The notes below the pieces were generated by a model. That model did not search any database. It was not told where the DNA came from and saw nothing but the letters and a program-made list of their open reading frames with translations. DNA of 64,000 nucleotides from Streptosporangium pseudovulgare (lineage in GTDB: Bacteria > Actinomycetota > Actinomycetes > Streptosporangiales > Streptosporangiaceae), in assembly GCF_014648055.1 (NCBI RefSeq), contig NZ_BMQJ01000015.1, positions 186,001 to 250,000 of the forward strand, given 5' to 3'. Shown here piece by piece: positions 35,248 through 42,914 of this stretch. A program made the translations under genes and the position numbers. Numbering within the stretch: the first letter of the stretch is position 1; the number at the start of each line of letters is the position of its first letter.

Positions 35248-36105
35248 TCAGGAGGCGAGCATGTCGAGGATGCTCCCGACGAAGAAGAGCGCGAAGGCCG
35301 CCTTCCGGAACCCGTGGAACGGCCGGGCGCTCCGCAGTGTGGCGGCGAGCCGCCGCAGCGCCCGTCCGAGGAGCCATCGCCAGGCCGCGGCGGCTCTCAG
35401 GCGCGACACGGTGGAGAGGGTGAACAGGAGCAGGACGGTCGCGGCGATCATGACCATGAACGCCCACGGCATGGCCGCCGAGCTCGTCCTGACGGCGCCG
35501 AAGACGAACACCATCGCGATGAGCACGCCGGCCAGGGCGACCAGGACACAGCCCTCGTTTCTGCCGGCCCGCTCCGCCTCGGTGAACAGCGCGCGGTCGG
35601 GACCGCTGAGGTGACTCGACAGGAACTCGGCGGCACGGTCCCTCGCGTGCGTGTACTCGTTCTCGTCTCCGGCGTAGACGCGCAGCTCGTCGATGACCGT
35701 GCGGTGGAAGCTCCGGTAGACCTCCAATGTGACGTCGAGTCCCTCGGGCACCCGGCCGGGGGGCGTGGCGTGGACGGAGATGCCGCTGATCGTGCCGCCG
35801 GCGGTCGACGCCGACCACACGGTGGCCATGTCCTCGGTGACGGTCTTGTGGAGCGCGGACAGCCGGGCCACGTCGCGTTTGTGGCGGCCTTGGGCGAGGG
35901 TTCGCCCGGCGCGTTCCTGGTTCGCCTCGCCGCGCCGCCTGACCTTGTCGGGGTCCAGCAGGTCCAGGCCGACGGAGAGCCCCGCGAGGAACAGGAGCCC
36001 CTTCCCGAACCGGCCGACCGTCAGCATCCTGATCCCGTACAGGTCCATGCCGGTGGTCGACTGTCCGTCCAGCCAGGTCGAAAGGACGGTCGCCAGATCG
36101 CTCAT
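35248..36105 (-). CDS. Integral membrane protein of unknown family
   Basis: 285 residues. Hydrophobic segments are GKGLLFLAGLSVGLDLL (about residues 34-50), GCVLVALAGVLIAMVFVFGAV (about 185-205) and AFMVMIAATVLLLFTL (about 214-229), with a final short one (AFALFFVGSIL) near the end. A charged cytoplasmic-type stretch (about 55-180) lies between the first and second. No ribosome site is visible before the ATG at 36105. I do not recognise the family; it is flanked by the DUF1702 gene and repeats. Confidence 0.75.
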   Translation of the reverse strand: MSDLATVLSTWLDGQSTTGMDLYGIRMLTVGRFGKGLLFLAGLSVGLDLLDPDKVRRRGEANQERAGRTLAQGRHKRDVARLSALHKTVTEDMATVWSASTAGGTISGISVHATPPGRVPEGLDVTLEVYRSFHRTVIDELRVYAGDENEYTHARDRAAEFLSSHLSGPDRALFTEAERAGRNEGCVLVALAGVLIAMVFVFGAVRTSSAAMPWAFMVMIAATVLLLFTLSTVSRLRAAAAWRWLLGRALRRLAATLRSARPFHGFRKAAFALFFVGSILDMLAS

Positions 36106-36166
36106 GGGGCGTATTCAACCGGAATGATCACCGATCGGACTGCGGATCGGGATTTTCCCGCCGAAA

Positions 36167-36232
36167 CGACCGGACCGTCGGCTTTACCGCGGGCACGACC
36201 GGGCCATCGGCTTTACCGCGGGCACGACCGGG
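36167..36232. repeat. 29-nt direct repeat
   Basis: Two adjacent 29-nt units starting CGACCGG and containing TCGGCTTTACCGCGGGCA (36167-36195 and 36196-36224), followed by a third partial copy. Confidence 0.75.
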
Positions 36233-36271
36233 TCTCCGGCCGGGGGGCGCGGCGGACCGCGCCCGGGCGGG

Positions 36272-36550
36272 TCAGCGGGCGGCCGCGGCGGGCAGGGCCG
36301 GCCCGGTGCTCCAGGCGCCCCAGACGCTCCAGGCGGAGCCGGCGTCCCAGTTCGTCCCGGCGCTCCAGGCCGGTTCGGCGTGCCAGGCGGACCGCGGGCG
36401 GCCGGCCCCGGCGATCTCGGCGATCTCGGCGGCCTCGGCTGCCGCCGCCGCGGCGGCCGCGGCCCGCGCGGTGAGGACCGCGACGACCGCCGCCAGCTCC
36501 TCCGCTGTCGGGTTGCCCCGCACGACGGTCAGGACCGGGTTCTCCTCCAC
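36272..36550 (-). CDS. Acyl-CoA carboxylase epsilon subunit with Trp-rich C-terminus
   Basis: 92 residues from a GTG at 36550 (GGAGGTGCGCC 6 nt upstream). LTVVRGNPTAEELAAVVAVL is the diagnostic epsilon-subunit N-terminal helix, followed by a poly-Ala region and RSAWHAEPAW. The last 35 residues repeat Trp every 5-9 residues (SAW, PAW, TNW, SAW, SVW, GAW), more than the usual family end. Epsilon subunits bind the beta subunit and tune substrate use, so this would partner the carboxylase at 1266-3074 although 33 kb away. It shares its intergenic region with the LAL regulator gene. Confidence 0.78.
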   Translation of the reverse strand: MEENPVLTVVRGNPTAEELAAVVAVLTARAAAAAAAAAEAAEIAEIAGAGRPRSAWHAEPAWSAGTNWDAGSAWSVWGAWSTGPALPAAAAR

Positions 36551-36767
36551 GGCGCACCTCCGGCTACGAAGGTCGCACCCGGCGGCGGCGGCGCGCACCT
36601 TCGGAAATGCCCTCCCGGGCCCGGCGGGTTTCGGGGTCCGAACGGACCCGGGAGGGGTTCGAGGGCCCGCACGGGCCGGGGCGGGCCGCGCGGGCCTCCG
36701 GCGGACGCCGCACGGCGGTGCGTACGGCGGTGCGTACGGCGGGCGCCGTACGCACCGGAGCGGGGTC

Positions 36768-39551
36768 TCAGACGACGAGCTGGTCACCGAACTCCAGGAC
36801 GAGCGGCAGGTCGGCGCGGCGGCTGATGTTGAGCTTGCGGTAGGTGCGCGTGAGGTGCTGCTCGACCGTGCTGATCGTGATGTAGAGCTTGGCGGCGATC
36901 TCCCGGTTGGTGTAGCCGGCCGCGGCCAGGGCGGCGACCCGCCGCTCCGCGTCGCTCAGCATGCCGATCATGTCCCCGGCGGGCACGGCCGGCGGCGAGC
37001 CGGGGTCGTCGGCCCGCGACAGCGTCCCGGCCAGCGGCTGGGCGTGGCACTCCATGGCCACGGCCCGCGCCCGCCCGGCGATCGTCTTGGCGCGGCGGTG
37101 CTCGCCGAGCGCCTCGTAGACCTCGACCAGGTCGAACAGTGCGCGGGCCAGCTCGTACCTGTCCCCCGCGGCCTGGAGGTACTCGGTCGCCTGGCGCAGC
37201 AGCGGGGGGCGGCGGCGCAGCTCGGAGGCGGCGGCCAGCAGCCGGAGCGCGGCGCCCCGGCCCCGGGTGGCGCCGGGGCCGCACAGGTCGAGCTGGGCCT
37301 GGACGAGCTGCCGGGCCTCCTCCGCCTGGCCCATCCGCAGGCACGCCTCGGCGGCGTCGGCCCGCCAGGGGATCAGGCCGGGCGTGTCGAGGTTCCAGGC
37401 GGCCATCAGGTCGCCGCACCGCTGGAAGTCGCGCAGCGCCAGCGCGAAGTAGTCGGTGGCCAGGCTGTGGCGGCCCCGGGCGTGCAGGTAGTGCAGGCCG
37501 TAGCGGGTCTGGAACATCGCCTCGGGCACCGGCCGGTCCAGGTGCTCGCGCACCGCGTCGTACTTGCCCATCGCGGTGAGCGCGAGGATCAGGCTGCTCA
37601 GCGGCCCGCCGATGGCGACGCCCCAGCTGCTCACCGGGATGATGTCCAGGGCCAGGCGCGCGTGGTGCTCGGCGGCGGGCATGTCGCCCTGGCGGACGGC
37701 GATCTCGGCGCGGATCGCGGCGAGCCGGGCCTGGCGGCTCGGCGCCTGCCGGGACGACGCCTCGACGCTGAACAGGTCGCACCAGGGGGCCACCCGCTCG
37801 CAGCGGCCCGCGTAGGTGAGGGCCAGCAGCGAGTTCTCGACGGTGTCGAGCGTCATCTCGTCCAGGCGGGAGTCCTCAAGGATCCGCTCGACGGCGTCCA
37901 TGTCCTCCTCGCGCGGGCCCCGGGTGAGGACCTCGGCCAGCGCGAGCGCCGACTCCAGCCGCCGGCTGACCGACACCGAGACCATGGTCGCCAGGCCCTG
38001 GTCGCCGGCGAGGTGCCGCAGCCGGTCGAGGAAGGGCGGGTGGGTGGCGCGCAGCCACAGCTGGCTCACCACGAGCTCGGCGGCCGTCTCGGGGTCCGCC
38101 GCGGCGCCCGGCCGGTTGAGCTGTTCGAGCACGTCGCGCGCGTCGTCGAAACGGCCGTACCACAGCAGCGCCCGGGCCAGCACGACGGCGTCGACGCCGC
38201 GCAGGCTGCCCCGGTTCATCGCCTCGGCCAGCTCGGCGAGGTGCCCGGTCGGCGCGGCCGGGTTGATCCGCCACTCGGCGCGCACCAGCATCGTCATGAT
38301 CTTCGCGCGCTGGGTCTCGTCGGCGCACTCGCGCCAGGCCATGCGCAGGTAGTCGACCGCCGCCTCCACCCGCCCGGTGCGCAGGGCGCTCCTGGCGGCC
38401 TCCTCCAGGATCGGCACGACCCAGGGGGCCTCGACCCGGCCGGCCCGCAGCAGGTGCCCGGCGATCACCGCCGGGGAGGAGCCCAGGTCGTAGCCCAGCT
38501 CCGCGGCCCGGCGGTGCAGGTCCGCCCGTTCCTGGGCGTCCGTTCCGGCGAGGACGGCCTCGCGGACGGCGTCGTGCCGGAACCTGCCGAGGGTGAGCAG
38601 ACCGGCGGCGCTGAGGGAGTGCAGTTCCCTGCCGACGTCGGGGCCGGGCAGGCCGAGCAGCCGGTCGAGCGACTCCGGCTCGCCGAGGATCGCCAGGCCC
38701 CGGGCGACCCGCATGGTCTGCTCGTGGCCGCGCTGCAGGCACGACAGCACGGCCTGGCCGTAGTGGTCGCCGGCGGTGACCCCGTCCGGCGGCTCGTCCG
38801 CGGCGGACCGGGCGAGCTGCCGGTAGTCGTCGGCCAGGGCGCCGGCCAGCAGGGGGTTGCCGCCGCTGAGGGCGTACCACTCGTCGGCGAGCCGGTCGGC
38901 CGTCTCCCGGCCCGCCTCCTCCTCGACGAGGGCGGCCACCCCGGCCCGTGACAGCCGGGTGAGCTGGATGCGGCGGCAGTGCGGCTGGCGGACCAGCTCG
39001 GTCTGGAAGAAGCCGTCGGCCCAGCGGCCGTGGTCGGCGTGGCCGAACACCATCACGATCCGGGCGAGCCGTACCCGCCGCGCCAGGTACGCCAGGCAGA
39101 GCAGGGAGGCGCGGTCGGCGTGGTGCACGTCGTCGACGATGATCATGAGCGGGTACCGCTCCGACAGCTCCAGCAGGACGGTGCACAGGACGTGGACGGT
39201 CTGGGCGTCGATCTGCCGGCCGCCGGTGTCCTCCGGCTCGGCCGCGAGCACGGTGCGCGCGCCCTCGCTCAGCAGCGCCAGCGCCCGGTCGCGCTCCTCG
39301 GGGACCAGCGGCGCGTCCTGGATGAGCTGGCCGAGCACGCCCAGGGGCAGGTCCCGTTCCATGCGGGAGCCCGTCGCGGTGACGGCCAGCGCGCCCCGCT
39401 CGATGGCCTGCTCGGCGAACACGTGCAGCAGCGCGCTCTTGCCCGTCGCGACGGCGCCGCCGACCAGCGCCACCTTGCCCCTGCCCAGCACCGCGCTGTC
39501 GAGGAGGGCCTGCAGGCAGGCCAGCTCCTCCTCCCGCTCGACCAGTTTCAT
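36768..39551 (-). CDS. LAL-family (LuxR with ATPase domain) regulator
   Basis: 927 residues from the ATG at 39551, 10 codons into the open frame. The Walker A motif GGAVATGKSALL is near residue 31 and the Walker B-like LMIIVDDVHHAD near residue 120; a TPR-like region fills the middle; and the C-terminal 60 residues form a LuxR HTH (SDAERRVAALAAAGYTNREIAAKLYI, then ISTVEQHLTRTYRKLNIS). Proteins of this size and layout usually act as pathway-specific activators. Its likely targets are the core PKS operon or the LeuA-type gene to its right. Confidence 0.92.
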   Translation of the reverse strand: MKLVEREEELACLQALLDSAVLGRGKVALVGGAVATGKSALLHVFAEQAIERGALAVTATGSRMERDLPLGVLGQLIQDAPLVPEERDRALALLSEGARTVLAAEPEDTGGRQIDAQTVHVLCTVLLELSERYPLMIIVDDVHHADRASLLCLAYLARRVRLARIVMVFGHADHGRWADGFFQTELVRQPHCRRIQLTRLSRAGVAALVEEEAGRETADRLADEWYALSGGNPLLAGALADDYRQLARSAADEPPDGVTAGDHYGQAVLSCLQRGHEQTMRVARGLAILGEPESLDRLLGLPGPDVGRELHSLSAAGLLTLGRFRHDAVREAVLAGTDAQERADLHRRAAELGYDLGSSPAVIAGHLLRAGRVEAPWVVPILEEAARSALRTGRVEAAVDYLRMAWRECADETQRAKIMTMLVRAEWRINPAAPTGHLAELAEAMNRGSLRGVDAVVLARALLWYGRFDDARDVLEQLNRPGAAADPETAAELVVSQLWLRATHPPFLDRLRHLAGDQGLATMVSVSVSRRLESALALAEVLTRGPREEDMDAVERILEDSRLDEMTLDTVENSLLALTYAGRCERVAPWCDLFSVEASSRQAPSRQARLAAIRAEIAVRQGDMPAAEHHARLALDIIPVSSWGVAIGGPLSSLILALTAMGKYDAVREHLDRPVPEAMFQTRYGLHYLHARGRHSLATDYFALALRDFQRCGDLMAAWNLDTPGLIPWRADAAEACLRMGQAEEARQLVQAQLDLCGPGATRGRGAALRLLAAASELRRRPPLLRQATEYLQAAGDRYELARALFDLVEVYEALGEHRRAKTIAGRARAVAMECHAQPLAGTLSRADDPGSPPAVPAGDMIGMLSDAERRVAALAAAGYTNREIAAKLYITISTVEQHLTRTYRKLNISRRADLPLVLEFGDQLVV

Positions 39552-39635
39552 CGTCGCTTCCCTCCTCGGCCCCGCCCTCACCGGGGTTCTCCGTCTCGTC
39601 GCGCCGTCATCCGGCCGGTCACCGCCCGCCGGTCG

Positions 39636-41582
39636 TCACCGTCCCGCCGTCGTCCGCGTGCTCCTCGCCCGCGCGCTCCTCGTCCGCGTGTTCCTCGTCC
39701 AGGTGAGCGTCCCCGGCTCCGCCGCGGCGCCCGTCGCGACACCCGCCGTGGGCACCGCCGTGGGAGCCGCCTCCGCGGAGGCCGCCGGGGTCGTCGGGGC
39801 CGCCGTACGGCGCGCCCGTTCCCGCCGAGACCTGGCGACGGCGGAGGCGGCGGCCGACAGCGCGGCGGCCCGCAGGTCCGGCCCGATCCCGGCCCCCCAG
39901 AAGACCGTCCCGCCCGCCTGGAGCTCGGCGTAGACCGCGACCTCGCGGAGCCCGTGGAGCCCGCCGCCGTCGGTGTCCTCGCGGGGTTCACCGGCCCGGC
40001 CGCCCCCGGGGAGCGGGCGCGCCTCCCGCCGGGCCGTACGGCCGTCGCCCGCCGGGCCGGTGTGGTGGACGGCGCGCACCCGCAGTCCCCGCCGGGCGAG
40101 CTCGGCGCGTACGGTCCGCACCGCGTCGGTCCGGTCCCCCCCGGCGTCGAAGCCGCCGCCGTCGACGTGCAGGACCACGGCCGCCGGGACCCCGCCGAAG
40201 ACCGTGGCGACGGTCTCCGCGGACGGAGCGGACGGATCGGGCGCCGCGCCGATGACGTACTCGCGCTCGAAGCACTCCCGCAGCCGGTCGGGGCCGATCT
40301 CCCCGCCTTCGGCGTCGGCCAGCGCCTGCACCGTCCGGGCGAACTCCACCCGCAGCGCGCGGGGCGGGTTCAGCCCGTGCCGGGCGCTCATGACGTAGGC
40401 CAGGCCGCCCTTGCCGGACTGGCTGTTGATGCGCACGATGGCCTCGTAGGTCCGTCCCACGTCCTGCGGGTCCAGCGGCAGGTACGGCAGGCGCCACGGC
40501 AGCTCGGCCGGTTCGGCGCCCGCCTCGGCGGCCTCCCGCTCCAGGGCGTCGAAGCCCTTGTTGATGGCGTCCTGGTGGGAGCCGGAGAACGCGGTGTAGA
40601 CGAGGTCGCCGCCGTAGGGGTGGCGCGGGTGGACCGGGATCCCGGTGCACCGCTCGACCGTGCGCCGGACCCGGTCGAGGTCGCGGAAGTCGACACGGGG
40701 GTCGACGCCCTGGGTGAGCAGGTTCAGTCCGAGGGTGACCAGGCACACGTTGCCGGCCCGTTCCCCGTTGCCGAACAGGCAGCCCTCGATCCGCTGGGCC
40801 CCGGCCAGCACGGCCAGCTCGGCGGCGGCGACGCCGGTGCCGCGGTCGTTGTGCGGGTGGACCGACAGGCACAGGTGCTCGCGCCGCGACAGGTTGCGGT
40901 GCATCCACTCGATCTGGTCGGCGAAGACGTTGGGGGTGGACCGCTCGACCGTGGTGGGGAAGTTCAGGATGATCTCCCGCCCCGGGCCGGGCTGCCACAC
41001 GTCCATGACGGCCTCGCAGACCTCCAGCGTGAAGTCCGGCTCGGTGTCGGCGAAGTGCTCGGGAGAGTACTGGAAGCCCAGGTCGCAGCCGTCCAGGAAC
41101 CGCTCGGCGTACTTCGTCACCAGCCGGGTGCCCCGTACGGCGAGGTCCTTGCACTCGTCGCGGTCCATGCCGAACACCCGGCGGCGGAACCACGGCGACG
41201 TCGCGCTGTAGAGGTGTACGGTGGCCCGCCGCGCCCCCGCCAGGCTCTCCACGGTGCGTTCGATCAGCTCCTCGCGCGCCTGGACGAGCACCGAGACGCG
41301 GACGTCGTCGGGGATGAGGTCGTCCTCGATGAGCATCCGGACGAAGTCGTGGTCGTCGCGGCTGGCGGCGGGGAAGCCGATCTCGATCTCCTTGTAGCCC
41401 ATGCGCACCAGCAGGTCGAACATCACCAGCTTGCGCGCCGGGGTCATGGGGGCGGCCAGCGCCTGGTTGCCGTCCCGGAGGTCGGTGGAGAGCCAGCGGG
41501 GCGCGGCGGTGACGGTGGCGTCCGGCCACGTGCGATCGTTCAGGGGAACCTGGGGGAATGCGGTGTACCGTCCGGTATTCAC
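39636..41582 (-). CDS. leuA: 2-Isopropylmalate synthase-like enzyme (LeuA type 2) with unusual tail
   Basis: About 648 residues from a GTG at 41582 (VNTGRYTAFPQVP is the usual start region). It has WLSTDLRDGNQAL (catalytic Arg-Asp), VHPHNDRGTGVAAAELA (the metal-binding HxH) and INSQSGKGGLAYVM, and a regulatory domain with VATVFGGVPAAVVLHVDGGGF. It condenses an acyl-CoA with a 2-oxoacid. The last 60 or so residues are a Thr/Ala/Arg-rich tail not typical of LeuA. A LeuA paralogue inside an enediyne cluster hints at a dedicated branched acid or ketoacid. It is operonic with the transthyretin-like gene 53 nt upstream. Confidence 0.88.
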   Translation of the reverse strand: MNTGRYTAFPQVPLNDRTWPDATVTAAPRWLSTDLRDGNQALAAPMTPARKLVMFDLLVRMGYKEIEIGFPAASRDDHDFVRMLIEDDLIPDDVRVSVLVQAREELIERTVESLAGARRATVHLYSATSPWFRRRVFGMDRDECKDLAVRGTRLVTKYAERFLDGCDLGFQYSPEHFADTEPDFTLEVCEAVMDVWQPGPGREIILNFPTTVERSTPNVFADQIEWMHRNLSRREHLCLSVHPHNDRGTGVAAAELAVLAGAQRIEGCLFGNGERAGNVCLVTLGLNLLTQGVDPRVDFRDLDRVRRTVERCTGIPVHPRHPYGGDLVYTAFSGSHQDAINKGFDALEREAAEAGAEPAELPWRLPYLPLDPQDVGRTYEAIVRINSQSGKGGLAYVMSARHGLNPPRALRVEFARTVQALADAEGGEIGPDRLRECFEREYVIGAAPDPSAPSAETVATVFGGVPAAVVLHVDGGGFDAGGDRTDAVRTVRAELARRGLRVRAVHHTGPAGDGRTARREARPLPGGGRAGEPREDTDGGGLHGLREVAVYAELQAGGTVFWGAGIGPDLRAAALSAAASAVARSRRERARRTAAPTTPAASAEAAPTAVPTAGVATGAAAEPGTLTWTRNTRTRSARARSTRTTAGR

Positions 41583-41635
41583 TGTCGGAGCCCTTACCTG
41601 CGTGAACCTGGTGTGCCTGGGGACGCTGACACCCG

Positions 41636-41974
41636 TCAGCCGAATGAGCCGAAATACGTCGAATACGAGTACGGCGAGAGCTGGACCTGGATCTGGTAGG
41701 AGTCGGTCTCGTCGTGCATGCGGAAGAGGACGACTATCTCCGAATAGGCGGCGACGAGGCCGAGGCCGACGAAGTACCGGTCGCTTTCGAGGATGAGGCG
41801 GTAAACGCCGCGTTCGAAACGGCGGCCACTCCAGTCCCGGACACGGCCCTCGTGGTCGGTTTCGGCTTTGGCGTCGGGAGTCCAGTGGCCGCCCTCGGCG
41901 CACTCCAGCCGGATCCTGACACTGGCGGCCGGTCGGCCGTAGACACCGTCCAGTGTCTGAATAGCAATACCCAT
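41636..41974 (-). CDS. Transthyretin-like (HIUase-fold) protein lacking catalytic residues
   Basis: 112 residues from the ATG at 41974. The fold is recognisable from TLDGVYGRPAASVRIRLE (strand A with the usual GRPA), RFERGVYRLILESDRYF and a terminal SPYSYSTYFGS. Real hydroxyisourate hydrolases read THVLDT, an HYHVPLLLSP strand and YRGS; here the histidines are Gln and Tyr, and the terminal Arg is Phe. Hydrolase activity is thus unlikely. It is probably a binding or repurposed protein co-transcribed with the LeuA-type gene (53 nt apart). Confidence 0.72.
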   Translation of the reverse strand: MGIAIQTLDGVYGRPAASVRIRLECAEGGHWTPDAKAETDHEGRVRDWSGRRFERGVYRLILESDRYFVGLGLVAAYSEIVVLFRMHDETDSYQIQVQLSPYSYSTYFGSFG

Positions 41975-42389
41975 CTCACCGTCACCTGTCCAACGGGCCC
42001 GTCCACGGCGGCCCGGCTTAGGCGCTTTCGCCTTGGCCGCCCAGGCGGCACCGCTGCGAGCGCCGGCTCCGCCTGGGCTTCGTCCAAGGTTCGCGGACCG
42101 CGCTATCGGTTCACCTTCGGCCGCTTATCGGCCCGTCATGTCTTCGCCATCCGTCCGCCGCCCGCCCGCCCCGGCTTCCGTCGGCGGATGGCCGGGCCGC
42201 GGCCGGCCGGCCGCCACGAATCGCCGACCCGAATCCACATACGGACACGCCGAAAACCTCGATACCGCTTTTACCTGGGGCGATGCCCAGCGCGAAGGGA
42301 AGCGATAGGGACACGATGGTGGGCCGTGCGAGCGTCATCGGTGTCAGGAACGGCGTCCCGGCGACGCCGCCACGACCACGGAGGTAGAG
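41975..42389. other. Divergent intergenic region
   Basis: 415 bases between the transthyretin-like gene and the CCNPWG peptide gene. Several short open frames exist but none is supported. The likely promoter for the peptide is in the AT-richer 42230-42320 part. Confidence 0.5.
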
Positions 42390-42548
42390 ATGAGCGGCAA
42401 GATCAGCAAGACCGTCGTGCGACTGGGTGTCTCGATCGTCATCGCCCTCGCGGGCGTCACCGTCAGCGGCGTGGCCGCGAACGCGTCTTCCCCGGTCCCG
42501 CCGCCGCCCACCACCCACCGCCCCATGTGCTGCAACCCCTGGGGATGA
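42390..42548 (+). CDS. Tiny secreted peptide ending CCNPWG
   Basis: 52 residues, ATG at 42390 with GAGG 5 nt upstream and a strong terminator right after the stop. A basic start (MSGKISKTVVRLG), a hydrophobic core (VSIVIALAGVTVSGVA) and an AxA cut after ANA leave a mature peptide of about 20 residues: a Pro-rich SSPVPPPPTT then HRPMCCNPWG. The vicinal cysteines near the C-terminus could form a disulphide or bind metal. Like the GNTWG peptide it ends in Asn-x-Trp-Gly. It is unlike known lanthipeptides or apoproteins; function unknown. The start, signal and terminator make it a believable gene despite its size. Confidence 0.72.
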   Translation: MSGKISKTVVRLGVSIVIALAGVTVSGVAANASSPVPPPPTTHRPMCCNPWG

Positions 42549-42571
42549 CAGGAACACCACCGAACGCCGAG

Positions 42572-42610
42572 ACGGCCGGGGACGCGAGTCCCCGGCCGTT
42601 TCGTGTTTTT
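42572..42610 (+). terminator. Rho-independent terminator of the CCNPWG peptide
   Basis: A perfect 12-bp GC stem (ACGGCCGGGGAC, loop GCGA, complement) at 42572-42599 followed by TTCGTGTTTTT. Confidence 0.9.
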
Positions 42611-42914
42611 CACCGGGTTGACAAGGGGAATCGCCCACGGGCACGCGGTTCGCCTGGCAACACCCCATTCCGCGTTGTACCATCCATTCACGAAACGGAC
42701 AGAGCGTACAATCGCGAACAAGGTAGCGTTAGAGTGCTGATCTTGGAACACACCGCGCAGAACCCCTGGTGTTCCCGAACCATGCTTTACGTAAACTTCC
42801 TGTGACCAGGAAAGCCGGCTTCGGGGAGGTCCGTCACTTCCCGTGCCCCGCACGGCTGCAAAGCGTGAATGTCTCGCAGCGCCGGGGGGCGGAAGTTTCT
42901 TCAAGGAGATGCGC

